A program made the translations under genes and the position numbers. The notes under the pieces are model-generated. The model saw only the letters and a list, made by a program, of their open reading frames with translations, was not told where the DNA came from and did not search any database. This document shows positions 24,060-32,633 of a DNA stretch of 60,484 nt, piece after piece. Location of the stretch: the NCBI RefSeq assembly GCF_002379585.1, contig NZ_DFUE01000019.1:56318-116801 (forward strand), read 5' to 3'. The DNA comes from Pseudomonas sp. UBA4194 (lineage in GTDB: Bacteria; Pseudomonadota; Gammaproteobacteria; Pseudomonadales; Pseudomonadaceae). The stretch's first letter is position 1; each line of letters begins with the position of its first letter.

Positions 24060-25061
24060 TTAGCCGATCAGGAAGCGCCGGCTGCCTTGCTTGAGCTTGG
24101 CGTAGCGAACCTGCAGGTAGGGCTTATCCTTCAGCATGGTTTCAACATCGAGCACGCTGCTGTCTTTGGATTTCTTCCAGCTGATAAAACCGTGGCTGAA
24201 CTCCGCGCGGGTGGCATCGCCCATGGCCTGTTGCAGCATCTGCTTGAGCTGGGCTTCGCGGGTTTCCTTCTCGCTGATGGATTGGCGAACAGCCTTGAGC
24301 TCAAGATAGACTGCAGCCAAACCCGCACGGCCACTGAAATTGACGGTCTGGCCGTTGTCTTCCGGATAGAGGCATCGGAGCGCCATTTCAGCAGATGCAG
24401 AGCCATCAGCAGGCGGTGGCGTGTCGGTCTCGACGTAGTGCCAGAACTTTCGTTCCAGCTCAATGAGGCGAGCAATCATCTGCTCGTCCCTTTCGATGCG
24501 GTGGATCTCCAGCATTTGGCCGCCCAGCAATACCGCCACATCTGCCGCCTGCTTGCCAGTGACCGCGAGCTGATGCATTACCTGCAGTTGCACATACTCG
24601 GGCACGCCTTCTTTCCAGAGGCGTGCGCCGTTTATGCCGGCTGTCTTGCATTCAAGGATCTGCACATCGTCAGCGCCGATCACCTCCCGGTCGATGTTGG
24701 CCAGCATCCAAGGCAGCTCAGGATCAGGGTGCTGCAGCACGGCGTTGATGCGCCGCACCTTGTTCTTCGTGCGCTTGCTGTAATGCCAGGCTACGACGGG
24801 CTCCAGCACATTGCCCCAGTACATCGGGCTTTCTTCGTCGTGCGGGTCGGCCTTGAGTAACGTGGTATCGCGACCGGTTTTCTCCATCCATAGTTCGAGC
24901 TGCGATTTATAGGGATTTAGGCCAACGGCCGCGCCAGCATCAGAACTGCCAATGCCCTGCTTGCGTACCGCCAACCAATCTTCACGCGGTAGTTCCTTGG
25001 TACTGATCAAGCGCAGCGCCGGGCGCGGCTTGCTGGTGCTGCTCAACGGAGTAGCTGTCAT
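24060..25061 (-). CDS. YqaJ/lambda-exonuclease-family protein
   Basis: A 333-aa protein. The N-terminal half is a YqaJ-type exonuclease: RKQGIGSSDAGAAVGLNPYK, then WGNVLEPVVAWHY, ANIDREVI and VQILECKTAG. The Glu (LEP), Asp (NIDRE) and ECK residues are the PD-(D/E)XK catalytic set. The C-terminus is helical (KAVRQSISEKETREAQLKQM). The start MTATPLSS at 25061 was preferred. It may process ends for recombination of the element. The upstream DUF932 gene is separated by 39 bp containing a strong hairpin. Confidence 0.88.
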   Translation of the reverse strand: MTATPLSSTSKPRPALRLISTKELPREDWLAVRKQGIGSSDAGAAVGLNPYKSQLELWMEKTGRDTTLLKADPHDEESPMYWGNVLEPVVAWHYSKRTKNKVRRINAVLQHPDPELPWMLANIDREVIGADDVQILECKTAGINGARLWKEGVPEYVQLQVMHQLAVTGKQAADVAVLLGGQMLEIHRIERDEQMIARLIELERKFWHYVETDTPPPADGSASAEMALRCLYPEDNGQTVNFSGRAGLAAVYLELKAVRQSISEKETREAQLKQMLQQAMGDATRAEFSHGFISWKKSKDSSVLDVETMLKDKPYLQVRYAKLKQGSRRFLIG

Positions 25062-25084
25062 AGCGATCACCTTGCGGAGATAGA

Positions 25085-25118
25085 AACGCCCGATCAGCAA
25101 CTAGGCTGATCGGGCGTT
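25085..25118. promoter_or_regulatory. 13-bp hairpin spanning the DUF932 stop codon
   Basis: AACGCCCGATCAG (25085-25097) pairs exactly with CTGATCGGGCGTT (25106-25118) around an 8-nt loop. The TAG stop of the DUF932 gene (25101-25103 on the minus strand) lies in the loop. It sits 24 bp upstream of the YqaJ start, so it could tune expression of the second gene relative to the first. Confidence 0.6.
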
Positions 25119-26108
25119 ATGGGGTGGGTAAGTAAGCGGTGAGGCGACCAGTTGAAGAGCGGTGTCCAGTGCGCGCTGTTTGATCTGCGCACCCTGGCCG
25201 AACCAGGCCGAGTCCATGCGGTACTCGGTGCTGCGAGCACGGCGTTCGTGATCGACAAACTCGGTCACAGAGTTGAGCAGGCCCCAGGCGGTGCCGCGTG
25301 CCGAGTCGAGCTGACTGCCACGACCGCGGCCCTCATACAGCTCCTGGACTTTGCGCAGTGCTCGTTCGTTGGGCAGCACCTCGGGAAGAGAACCGGTCGG
25401 ATTGGTCTCGCACAGTACGTTCATAAAGAAGCCCAGCGCTTCATGCCACTGCACTTTGCGTTCGGCCAGCGCACGCATGCGATACATAAAGTCGTCCCAT
25501 TGCGAGACGGCGATACCAAGCTGTTTCTTCACCACAGTTGAATCGAAGCGGGTGTTGTGCGGCACTTTGATTGCTCGACTGGTGCCGTCCAGGGCGATGG
25601 TTAGGGTGTTGTTGCACACCACCCGAACAGTAGTGGGCGTTGCCGTCGTGGCCAGGGTGCCGTCGCAGGATGTGGCCAGCAGCAGATAGCCGTTTACCTG
25701 GTCATTACCCTTTATTGCAGCGCCTTGACCGGTACGTGCTAGCGCCCAGAACTTGCGTCCGCCTTTAAGCACGCCAGCGGTTTCCAGCTCGTAGCCAGAG
25801 ACCTCGGTGAGATCCCGGTAGAACTCCAGCACCTCGCGCGGTTGTACGGTGTGATAGCGATTGGAGACCACCGACAGCGGTGCCTTGGTGTCCGAACGGA
25901 ACAACACTTTCTGCTCAGGGAACGAGTGGATGGCGCATAGGTGGCCGACGGCATCTGATTTGAAATGTACAAGCGACTCTTGGATCTGCCAGTTCATGCC
26001 GGCTTCGCGTTGCCAGACTTCGATGGGTTGTTTTTGCGTGAGCTGATTGCCCAAGCCATGCCACGGGGTAGCGCCAGCGTAGGCCATTGTTTCGATGAGA
26101 TGAGCCAT
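25101..26108 (-). CDS. DUF932-family protein
   Basis: A 335-aa protein with the N-terminal pattern MAHLIETMAYAGATPWHGLG and VSNRYHTVQPREVLEFYRDL, typical of DUF932 phage/plasmid-like proteins. The function is unknown; such genes are common beside YqaJ-like genes in islands and plasmids. The start at 26108 (CATGG on the plus strand) removes a poorly supported 18-aa tail. The stop is inside the hairpin before the YqaJ gene, so the two are probably co-transcribed. Confidence 0.85.
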   Translation of the reverse strand: MAHLIETMAYAGATPWHGLGNQLTQKQPIEVWQREAGMNWQIQESLVHFKSDAVGHLCAIHSFPEQKVLFRSDTKAPLSVVSNRYHTVQPREVLEFYRDLTEVSGYELETAGVLKGGRKFWALARTGQGAAIKGNDQVNGYLLLATSCDGTLATTATPTTVRVVCNNTLTIALDGTSRAIKVPHNTRFDSTVVKKQLGIAVSQWDDFMYRMRALAERKVQWHEALGFFMNVLCETNPTGSLPEVLPNERALRKVQELYEGRGRGSQLDSARGTAWGLLNSVTEFVDHERRARSTEYRMDSAWFGQGAQIKQRALDTALQLVASPLTYPPHNARSA

Positions 26109-26202
26109 GGTTGAGATTCCTTGGGTGCAGGCCGGCATAAAGTGCCGCGCACAGCGCAGCACGGTCCGGACGATAGGGATTGAGAGAAGTGTTACGGACA
26201 GG

Positions 26203-26532
26203 TCAGGCCGGTAAGTTGAAACGGTGGCCGCAGATCAGGCAGAGGTTGTGGGCCAGGACGTGGCGATCGAGCGTATCCCCCAACTGCGCGCCGAGCGCAC
26301 AACCACCAGCTCCGCCGGCCAGGCCACCGAGGATGGCACCCGATACCAAGCCGACGGTGATGCCAGCAGGGCCGGCGAGGGCGCCAATAAGAGCTCCGGC
26401 CTGACTGCCGGCCAGTGCAGCGTTTACTCCGCGCGCAGCACCGCCGACGGTGCCGATGGCTGCGCAGACTTTCATGGCGTGATGGAAAGAAGCGACTTTA
26501 GGTGAGTTACAGCGAGGGCAGTGCAATGACAT
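26203..26532 (-). CDS. Split zinc-ribbon protein with glycine-zipper core
   Basis: A 109-aa protein. CPRC near the N-terminus (residues 5-8) and CLICGHRF near the C-terminus (about 97-104) look like the two halves of one zinc ribbon. Between them lies ~75 residues very rich in Gly and Ala (GALIGALAGPAGITVGLVSG), typical of a membrane-inserting glycine zipper. The gene is upstream of the DUF932 gene on the same strand. The function is unknown; it could be a membrane pore or anchor whose ends are joined by zinc. Confidence 0.6.
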   Translation of the reverse strand: MSLHCPRCNSPKVASFHHAMKVCAAIGTVGGAARGVNAALAGSQAGALIGALAGPAGITVGLVSGAILGGLAGGAGGCALGAQLGDTLDRHVLAHNLCLICGHRFNLPA

Positions 26533-26772
26533 GGGACGAACCTTCTTGGTTGGGATGGCATTGCGGTTATGTATGATTGAGATTTATTTGAAGCGAATGG
26601 TGGTGATGATCAGTTGCTTCCGACCGGAAGCTGACAGCAGTGATCGGTCCAAAGGACACGAGTGAACCTCTAAAGAGGTTTGACCTATTCACTACAGCGG
26701 TGAAGGAGGGTACATTCTCATGGCGTCATGCCATCTCAACGCTGATGGTAGACCTTATGGAATGGAGGCCGT

Positions 26773-27720
26773 TTGTCGATCATCACCCCTGCCGATTTCG
26801 AATCGGCTCTGACGGGGAACCCGGAAGCACTTGAGGTTCACCTGACACTCGTTGAGCGGGACGTACCGATTGACGGACATTTAGTGAAAATTCACTGCCA
26901 CTGTCTGTCGGTAGACGCAAACGGCCGTGTTCAACCGCACCGACTGGCAGAGTTTATGCGGAACGCCGTCGTTGACTATGCAATTCCTCGCTCGAAACTT
27001 GCCGATGCAAAGGCGCGCGATAACAAATTCAACAGCACCGAGGCCGTCGCCGAGTTAATCGAGAGGGCCAAGCGCTCGTTTACAGATTTGGCGCAAACCG
27101 GTGAGGGTGGAGAGATGCTGTTGTTCCTGCTGGCAGAGCGCTTCCTCAAGCTGCCACAGATTCTTTGCAAGATGGATCTCAAGACGGACACACGTATGCA
27201 CTATCACGGGGCGGATGGAGTGTATGCGGGCGTTACACCAGAAGGCACTTTGAAGCTCTATTGGGGCGAGTCAAAAGTTTACGCTGATGCGAGCGCTGCG
27301 ATTCGTGACTGTCTCAAATCGCTCTCTCCTTTTCTGATTGAACCTGAACACGAGGAGGCAGGGCGAGAGCGCGATTTGATGCTACTCAGCGACAAGGCCG
27401 ACCTTAGTGATCCCGCACTCACCGATGCACTCAAGAAGTATTTTGACAAGTCGTCAGTCATGTCTAAGCGGGTTCAATACTGCGGCGTGGCACTTGTAGG
27501 TTTCGACGCGCCGTTCTACCCGAAAGACGATGCGAAAGCTGTTGCTGAGGAGATTGTCGAGGCTTCCCGCATAGCACTTAGCAATTGGGGCAATCGTATT
27601 GGCGATCGGCTCAAATCGGAGAAGCTCGAACAGATGGAAATCGAGTTGTTCTGTGTCCCACTGCCGTCGGCCGATGGTTTCCGTGCCGCGTTCCTCAAGG
27701 CAATGGGGATTAAGCAATAA
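26773..27720 (+). CDS. hamA: Hachiman nuclease subunit HamA (DUF1837)
   Basis: A 315-aa protein of the HamA/DUF1837 family. The key block is EMLLFLLAERFLKLPQILCK, then KMDLKTDTRMHYHGADGVYA and KLYWGESKVY. Asp148, Glu166 and Lys168 form a PD-(D/E)XK-type site, the nuclease that degrades DNA when Hachiman fires. The start is TTG at 26773, supported by GGAGG six bases upstream. The stop overlaps the hamB ATG (TAATG). With HamB it forms an abortive-infection system in which HamA is released when the helicase senses damaged DNA or phage replication. Confidence 0.9.
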   Translation: MSIITPADFESALTGNPEALEVHLTLVERDVPIDGHLVKIHCHCLSVDANGRVQPHRLAEFMRNAVVDYAIPRSKLADAKARDNKFNSTEAVAELIERAKRSFTDLAQTGEGGEMLLFLLAERFLKLPQILCKMDLKTDTRMHYHGADGVYAGVTPEGTLKLYWGESKVYADASAAIRDCLKSLSPFLIEPEHEEAGRERDLMLLSDKADLSDPALTDALKKYFDKSSVMSKRVQYCGVALVGFDAPFYPKDDAKAVAEEIVEASRIALSNWGNRIGDRLKSEKLEQMEIELFCVPLPSADGFRAAFLKAMGIKQ

Positions 27721-30320
27721 TGAGCCTCCTCGACCTACAGTCGTGGCTTCTTCAAGAAGGCGTTCGCGGCGATCTCGATGCGATCACTCGACTAACGGTA
27801 CGCAACGAACTTGATCACCTGGCACCAGATAACGCGGTTGAATCTGGCGAGTCTATTGACTGGCCCAGATTGTTGCTCGCCGGCAGTATTCTCGCGCGCT
27901 CTGATCGAAGGGTGGATCAAGAGGCCGCGCTCAGAGTCGCTACCGCTGCAGTTTCTTTGACGGATGATCAAGCACTCAAAGACGCTGGTGCTGTTCTTAT
28001 GGGCAAGCTTTCCAACTTCAGGGCAATTACATTAGCCACCGACCGCAATATGGTAGCGGCGGACCTCAATGGAAGGCTTGGTATCGCATTGCGTCTTGAG
28101 GCTCAGCGACGTGAGATGGACCGTTCTATCCTGTTGCAGTCGAGCGGATCTTGGTTACAAGTAAACGATTTTCAGCAGCGCTTCTGGATTAGTGCGGCCG
28201 GGAATAGCTGGCTATCGGCATCCGCGCCTACTGCATCCGGCAAGACGTTTCTTGTGCTCCAGTGGCTGATCGACCAAGTCATAGCGGGAGAGAGTCGAGT
28301 GGCAGTCTACCTTGCCCCGACCCGCGCGCTGGTCTCCGAGATAGAGAGCAACCTCAATAGCCTCCTGGGTAATACCGGACTGATTGAGGTATCGTCTCTC
28401 CCCCTCCCCGATAAATATAAAACTTCTCAAGCGGGTGGCCCGCGAGTAATTTTTGTTTTTACACAAGAACGGTTGCATCTTCTCGCCAATGTGCTCCGCG
28501 ATGTGCTATCGGTCGACCTACTTATTGTTGATGAGGCGCACAAAATAGGTGACAACCAACGTGGTGTTATTCTGCAGGATGCAATAGAGCGGGTCACTCG
28601 CGCTAACCCAAAACTGAAAGCTGTTTTTATCAGCCCTGCAACCCAAAATCCCGAAGAATTACTCACGGACGCACCAGATGGTGTCCATACCATCGCCGTC
28701 GATAGTGACTCTACTACGGTTCTTCAGAACCTGATTGTAGCGACTCAGTTGCCACGACAGTCGAAGCTTTGGGCGCTTACTCTTCGGCAGCAGAGATCAG
28801 AACTTCCTATAGGAATTCTCCAGCTCGCGAGCACGCCAGCTGGAATCAAGAAGCGGCTCGCATTCATCGCAGCAGCTGTCGGTGAAAGAGGTGGAACACT
28901 CGTCTACGCGAATGGAGCTGGAGAGGCGGAAGAGGTTGCTGATTTGATCAGTCAGCTTGTGCCCAGGCTTGAGTCCATTGATCCAGAGCTTTTAGAGCTT
29001 TCAGAGCTCGCTCGTAAGGGAGTGCACCAAGACTTCCGGCTAGCACCGCTCGTTGAGTACGGAGTGGCGTTCCATTACGGAAATATGCCTTCATTGTTGC
29101 GGCTGGAGATTGAGCGGTTGTTCCGGTTAGGCAAGATACGTTTCCTAGTTTGCACGTCCACCCTGATCGAGGGTGTGAACTTATCCTGTCGTACGATTGT
29201 GCTCCGAGGACCCCGAAAAGGTAAAGGTCACCCGATGGAGCCTCACGACTTCTGGAACTTGGCCGGCCGTGCTGGTCGATGGGGTGATGAGTTCCAAGGC
29301 AACATTATTTGCATTGATCCAGAGGACAAGAAAGCTTGGCCCAGTGGTGTGCCTGGTCGGGCGCGTTATCCTATCAAGCGAGAAAGCGACGCAGTTCTGG
29401 ACCTTGGTGATGGCATCGCTGAGTACCTAGCCAATCGTGGGCGATCTGACCTGTCCAGTCTCGACGACAAGGATAAGTTCGAGCAGGTTGGGGCCTATCT
29501 GCTCACTACCTTTATGCGGTTCGGTTCCATATTTAAGGCTAGCCTCGCTAAGCGCCACGACGCCGAGTCGATAGCGAAGCTTGACCAAGCCCTCGGGGCA
29601 TTAGCAGAACAAATCGAAATCAGCGTCGACTTAGCCGCTCGCCACCCCGGCGTAAACGCAATTGGTCTTCAGCACCTTCTTAACGCTTTTCGAACCTATC
29701 CAGGCAACGTCGAAAACCTGCTTCCAGCTGAGGTCGCAAGTTACGACAGCTATGACCGATTCGTCACTATTATGGAGAGAGTCAACGAGCACTTGTTTCT
29801 GGCTTTCAGTCCCGGAACGCGGACCAGGCTATATGCGTTAATCGTCGTCAAGTGGCTTAAGGGTTACTCGCTGGCCAGGATCATCCGCGACAGTATTGAC
29901 TGGCACCAAAAAGCTGGTAAGTCTTTCAGTCTTCCGCAGTTGATCCGCAGCACGATGGAGTTGGTTGAGCAAATCGCACGGTTCAGAGCCCCCAAGTATC
30001 TTTCCGCATACATGGATGTTCTCCACCTTCATCTCCGTGAAATTGGCCGCGAGGATTTGATCGACGATAGTTTGGATATAGGGGTGCAATTGGAATTCGG
30101 CGTTTCGTCGACAACACTTCTTTCGCTCATGGAGCTTGGTCTCTCACGTATGAGCTCTGTTGCTTTGTACGAGAGAATTGCCCGCGACGACCTCAGCAGA
30201 ACGGAGTGCGTAGCGTGGATTTCTGAGCGTATAAGTCAATTTCATGCTATGGATATCCCAGCCATCATTATCCGTGAGGTACGTGACCGTCTTACGTTAC
30301 TTGGTGAAGCAAACAACTAG
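27720..30320 (+). CDS. hamB: Hachiman helicase subunit HamB (Ski2-like SF2)
   Basis: An 866-aa SF2 helicase. Walker A is APTASGKT (169-176), Walker B is DEAH (271-274), the motif III-type block is ISPATQN, and CTSTLIEGVNL and NLAGRAGRWGDE provide motifs V and VI. Length and motif choice fit HamB. It is translationally coupled to hamA and followed 27 bp later by a DCL-family gene. As an ATP-driven DNA sensor it would hold HamA inactive until triggered. All motor motifs appear intact. Confidence 0.9.
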   Translation: MSLLDLQSWLLQEGVRGDLDAITRLTVRNELDHLAPDNAVESGESIDWPRLLLAGSILARSDRRVDQEAALRVATAAVSLTDDQALKDAGAVLMGKLSNFRAITLATDRNMVAADLNGRLGIALRLEAQRREMDRSILLQSSGSWLQVNDFQQRFWISAAGNSWLSASAPTASGKTFLVLQWLIDQVIAGESRVAVYLAPTRALVSEIESNLNSLLGNTGLIEVSSLPLPDKYKTSQAGGPRVIFVFTQERLHLLANVLRDVLSVDLLIVDEAHKIGDNQRGVILQDAIERVTRANPKLKAVFISPATQNPEELLTDAPDGVHTIAVDSDSTTVLQNLIVATQLPRQSKLWALTLRQQRSELPIGILQLASTPAGIKKRLAFIAAAVGERGGTLVYANGAGEAEEVADLISQLVPRLESIDPELLELSELARKGVHQDFRLAPLVEYGVAFHYGNMPSLLRLEIERLFRLGKIRFLVCTSTLIEGVNLSCRTIVLRGPRKGKGHPMEPHDFWNLAGRAGRWGDEFQGNIICIDPEDKKAWPSGVPGRARYPIKRESDAVLDLGDGIAEYLANRGRSDLSSLDDKDKFEQVGAYLLTTFMRFGSIFKASLAKRHDAESIAKLDQALGALAEQIEISVDLAARHPGVNAIGLQHLLNAFRTYPGNVENLLPAEVASYDSYDRFVTIMERVNEHLFLAFSPGTRTRLYALIVVKWLKGYSLARIIRDSIDWHQKAGKSFSLPQLIRSTMELVEQIARFRAPKYLSAYMDVLHLHLREIGREDLIDDSLDIGVQLEFGVSSTTLLSLMELGLSRMSSVALYERIARDDLSRTECVAWISERISQFHAMDIPAIIIREVRDRLTLLGEANN

Positions 30321-30347
30321 TATCTCAAGGAAACTGGAGGATTAGAC

Positions 30348-30644
30348 ATGCCTGCGAAACCTATCAGCCTGGCCCACATCCACTTCGCTAAAAGGGGGGA
30401 CGCTGTCATCTACTTAACTGACATGCTTCACCGATACGACCTGGGTGACCGAGTCAGTGCCGAAGACTCCGTGATTCTGAGAGCTGCGTTGGAGAATCAC
30501 CAGAATGCCACTGATAAGATTGGGTGCGGCGTCAGCCATTTTAGCGTTCGTAGTGCTGATTTTGGCACTAGGTGCTTCTGGGTGAATCGCACTGATGGAA
30601 CGACCGAAAAGTTTTCCATTTCTGCGTCTATCCGTGGGAGCTAA
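30348..30644 (+). CDS. DCL-family (DUF3223-like) protein after Hachiman
   Basis: A 98-aa protein. The string HFAKRGDAVIYLTDMLHRYD, then KIGCGVSHFSVRSADFGTRC and FWVNRTDGTTEKFSI, matches the DCL/DUF3223 fold, best known from a plant chloroplast protein and present in many bacterial accessory regions. GGAGGATTA precedes the ATG, and it starts 27 bp after hamB on the same strand, so it is probably in the same operon. The role is unknown. It is not a core Hachiman subunit and may be an accessory or a passenger. Confidence 0.75.
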   Translation: MPAKPISLAHIHFAKRGDAVIYLTDMLHRYDLGDRVSAEDSVILRAALENHQNATDKIGCGVSHFSVRSADFGTRCFWVNRTDGTTEKFSISASIRGS

Positions 30645-30717
30645 ACGGAATACAGATTTTTTCTTCCGTAGAACGTAGATGTAGCTCTAACGCTATAAGC
30701 TCCAGAAATAGTTTCGA

Positions 30718-31974
30718 TCAGCGTATCGGGACAACTTTTTTGTCCAAATCGTCCTTGATGGCGGACACTGAGAGATTGCCCGTAGCAGCCTCTTGAATGT
30801 GTTCGCTCCACCAAGCCATCATAGGGCGTCTACGTTCAATGTAGTCGGCTCGATTGTAGGCACTCCGTACTTCGTCTTTGTCTACGTGCGCAAGCGCGAC
30901 CTCTATCAATTCAGGGTCCCATGCGTGTTCATTGAGAATAGTGCTCGCCATCGAGCGCATGCCATGACTTACTAAGCGCCCCTCGAAACCCATGCGTTTG
31001 AGTGCCATGTTGGCGGTCTGGCTGTTGCAGTGGTTGCGCGGGTTTCGGTCTGCAGGGAAGACGTACTCCCGGTGTCCGCTATAGGGCTTAATCGCTTCTA
31101 AGAGCGCCAGAGCTTGCTCCGTGAGCGGAATGATGTGTATCCGACGTTTCTTCATGCGCTCCGCCGGTATAGTCCAGATCTTCTTTGCGAAGTCGATATC
31201 AGCCCAGCGGGAAGTGGCAGCCTCGGCTGGCCGGGTCATAGTGTGAAGTTGCCACTCAATTAGGCAGCGCGTAGTTCTTTTTATGCTGGCATTGGCAATT
31301 GCCACCATGAGCTCTTTCAGCTCATCGGGCGCAAGGGCCGCCATGTTTTTCTTTTTGGGCTTTTTGAATACGGAGCGGATTCCACTGAGCGGATTCGCAT
31401 GAATCAATCCCGAATTGACACCATAGGTCATGATCTCATTGAGGCGTTGGGTTAAACGTTTAACGGTTTCGAGACTGCCCTTCGTCTCGAGGGGGCGAAG
31501 CAAATTTATGACTTTAGGGGCCGTAATAGCAGAGATTGGGGTGGTGGCCAGATCAGGGAAGATATGGAGCGTGAGAGAGCGCCAAATATCCTCGGCGTAC
31601 GCTGGCGTGACTGAATCCTTTTTGAGCTCGAACCACGCTGTCGAGATATTTTCGAAAGTGTGTTCTGTGGCTGCTTTTTTCGCGTGCCGCTCGGCGTCGC
31701 GTTTCTCTTTAGGGTCCAGCCCCTGGGCGACGAGCTCTCTCGCTTCCACGGTTCTCTTGCGTGCTTGAGCCAGGCTTACCTCAGGAAAGGTGCCCAATCC
31801 CATATTTATCCGCTTTTTCGTCACGGGTTGGATATAGTTGAAATTCCATAGCTTCGAGCCATTGATTCTCACTCGCATCTGAAGGCCGTTGCCATCGGTC
31901 AGTATGTAGTCTTTTTCCTTTGGCTTCGCGGCTTTGACTTTTACGTCCGAAAGGCGTGTGGCTTGGGCTCCCAT
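30718..31974 (-). CDS. int: P4-type tyrosine integrase (ssrA-specific)
   Basis: A 418-aa tyrosine recombinase. An N-terminal DUF4102 arm-binding domain (TRLSDVKVKAAKPKEKDYIL; LQMRVRINGSKLWNFNY) is followed by a SAM-like core-binding domain and the catalytic domain with Arg (TRPAEAATSRW), HGMRSM and the Tyr in RSAYNRADYI. It lies 185 bp from the 3' end of ssrA and points away from it, the standard layout of an element integrated at tmRNA. TTGGAATAC sites immediately upstream of the start suggest arm-site binding and autoregulation. The start at 31974 is used; the longer ORF would overlap those sites. Confidence 0.92.
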   Translation of the reverse strand: MGAQATRLSDVKVKAAKPKEKDYILTDGNGLQMRVRINGSKLWNFNYIQPVTKKRINMGLGTFPEVSLAQARKRTVEARELVAQGLDPKEKRDAERHAKKAATEHTFENISTAWFELKKDSVTPAYAEDIWRSLTLHIFPDLATTPISAITAPKVINLLRPLETKGSLETVKRLTQRLNEIMTYGVNSGLIHANPLSGIRSVFKKPKKKNMAALAPDELKELMVAIANASIKRTTRCLIEWQLHTMTRPAEAATSRWADIDFAKKIWTIPAERMKKRRIHIIPLTEQALALLEAIKPYSGHREYVFPADRNPRNHCNSQTANMALKRMGFEGRLVSHGMRSMASTILNEHAWDPELIEVALAHVDKDEVRSAYNRADYIERRRPMMAWWSEHIQEAATGNLSVSAIKDDLDKKVVPIR

Positions 31975-31977
31975 GGT

Positions 31978-32044
31978 GTATTCCAGTGCTGTTTGTGTAT
32001 TCCAAAAAATAGCAGGTGAGGGCTTGGAATACCACTTGGAATAC
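31978..32044. promoter_or_regulatory. Integrase arm-type sites (TTGGAATAC family)
   Basis: TTGGAATAC occurs at 32024-32032 and 32036-32044 (12 bp apart), with the inverse GTATTCCAA at 31997-32005 and a one-off variant at 31978. The same 12-bp-spaced pair is found at 7012-7032, the opposite end of the island. Both lie next to the boundaries and the integrase promoter, as arm-type sites do. No direct binding evidence exists. Confidence 0.6.
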
Positions 32045-32121
32045 ACGAAATCGTAGATGGTCACGGATGCTGGTGGACGCTCGTGGACTCTAAATCCCTG
32101 TATTTACTGGATTTCAGGCAC

Positions 32122-32146
32122 AAAAAAAGACGTCCGTGGACGTCTT
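32122..32146 (-). terminator. ssrA transcription terminator
   Basis: On the minus strand GACGTCCACGGACGTC is followed by seven T (positions 32144 down to 32122), 15 bp beyond the mature 3' end of the tmRNA. It lies on the element side of the junction, so it may be supplied by the integrated element rather than the host. Confidence 0.75.
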
Positions 32147-32158
32147 TAGATGGTTGTT

Positions 32159-32551
32159 TGGTGGAGCCGGGGGGATTTGAACCCCCGTCCGCCAGTACTC
32201 CGCTGTCGGTACTACATGCTTAGCCGTGTCTACTGAGTTAATCCGCAGCCGCCCGACTGGCAGGGTGCATTGGACGAGCTGTGTAAGTTTTAGTCGCTTT
32301 GCCCACAGCGTGCTACACGACGATCCTGTTCTGCGTGACGGTCACTTTGGGTTTACAGGCATCCCCTCATGACCGCTGGCACCGAAGTAGCCAGGAGAGC
32401 GGCTCAGCTACCGTTAGGCAGCGAGAGCTTGGCCCTCGTAGGTTTCGTCATTGGCAACTATAGAAAGTTGCAACAGTGGATTTACGACTTCTGTTACCAA
32501 GTCGGCATGCACCTAAAGTTTCGCAACCGGCGTCGAATCCTAATCGGCCCC
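32159..32551 (-). ncRNA. ssrA: tmRNA (ssrA), target of the island
   Basis: A 393-nt transfer-messenger RNA. The 5' end reads GGGGCCGATTAGGATTCGAC and the 3' end carries the tRNA-like T-arm and GGCTCCACCA. The tag frame at 32455-32414 encodes ANDETYEGQALAA then TAA, ending in the degradation-marking ALAA. With SmpB (38305) it rescues stalled ribosomes. The gene is intact and its 3' end coincides with the integrase-proximal edge of the island, so integration restored it. Confidence 0.95.
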
Positions 32552-32633
32552 AGCCCCTGCTGATTAGGCAGGGGAGGCGTAGTCTACGCCATCTTGTCGC
32601 TTATGGCCAACCCGAAGGTTGGCCAAGGGCGAA

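Noticed and set aside
26640..26834. 64-aa ORF before hamA
   Set aside because: It overlaps the hamA start in another frame, has no family match and occupies the probable promoter.
7000..32100. Conjugation (ICE) machinery in the island
   Set aside because: No relaxase, coupling protein or type IV secretion genes were seen; the element is at most mobilisable or satellite-like.
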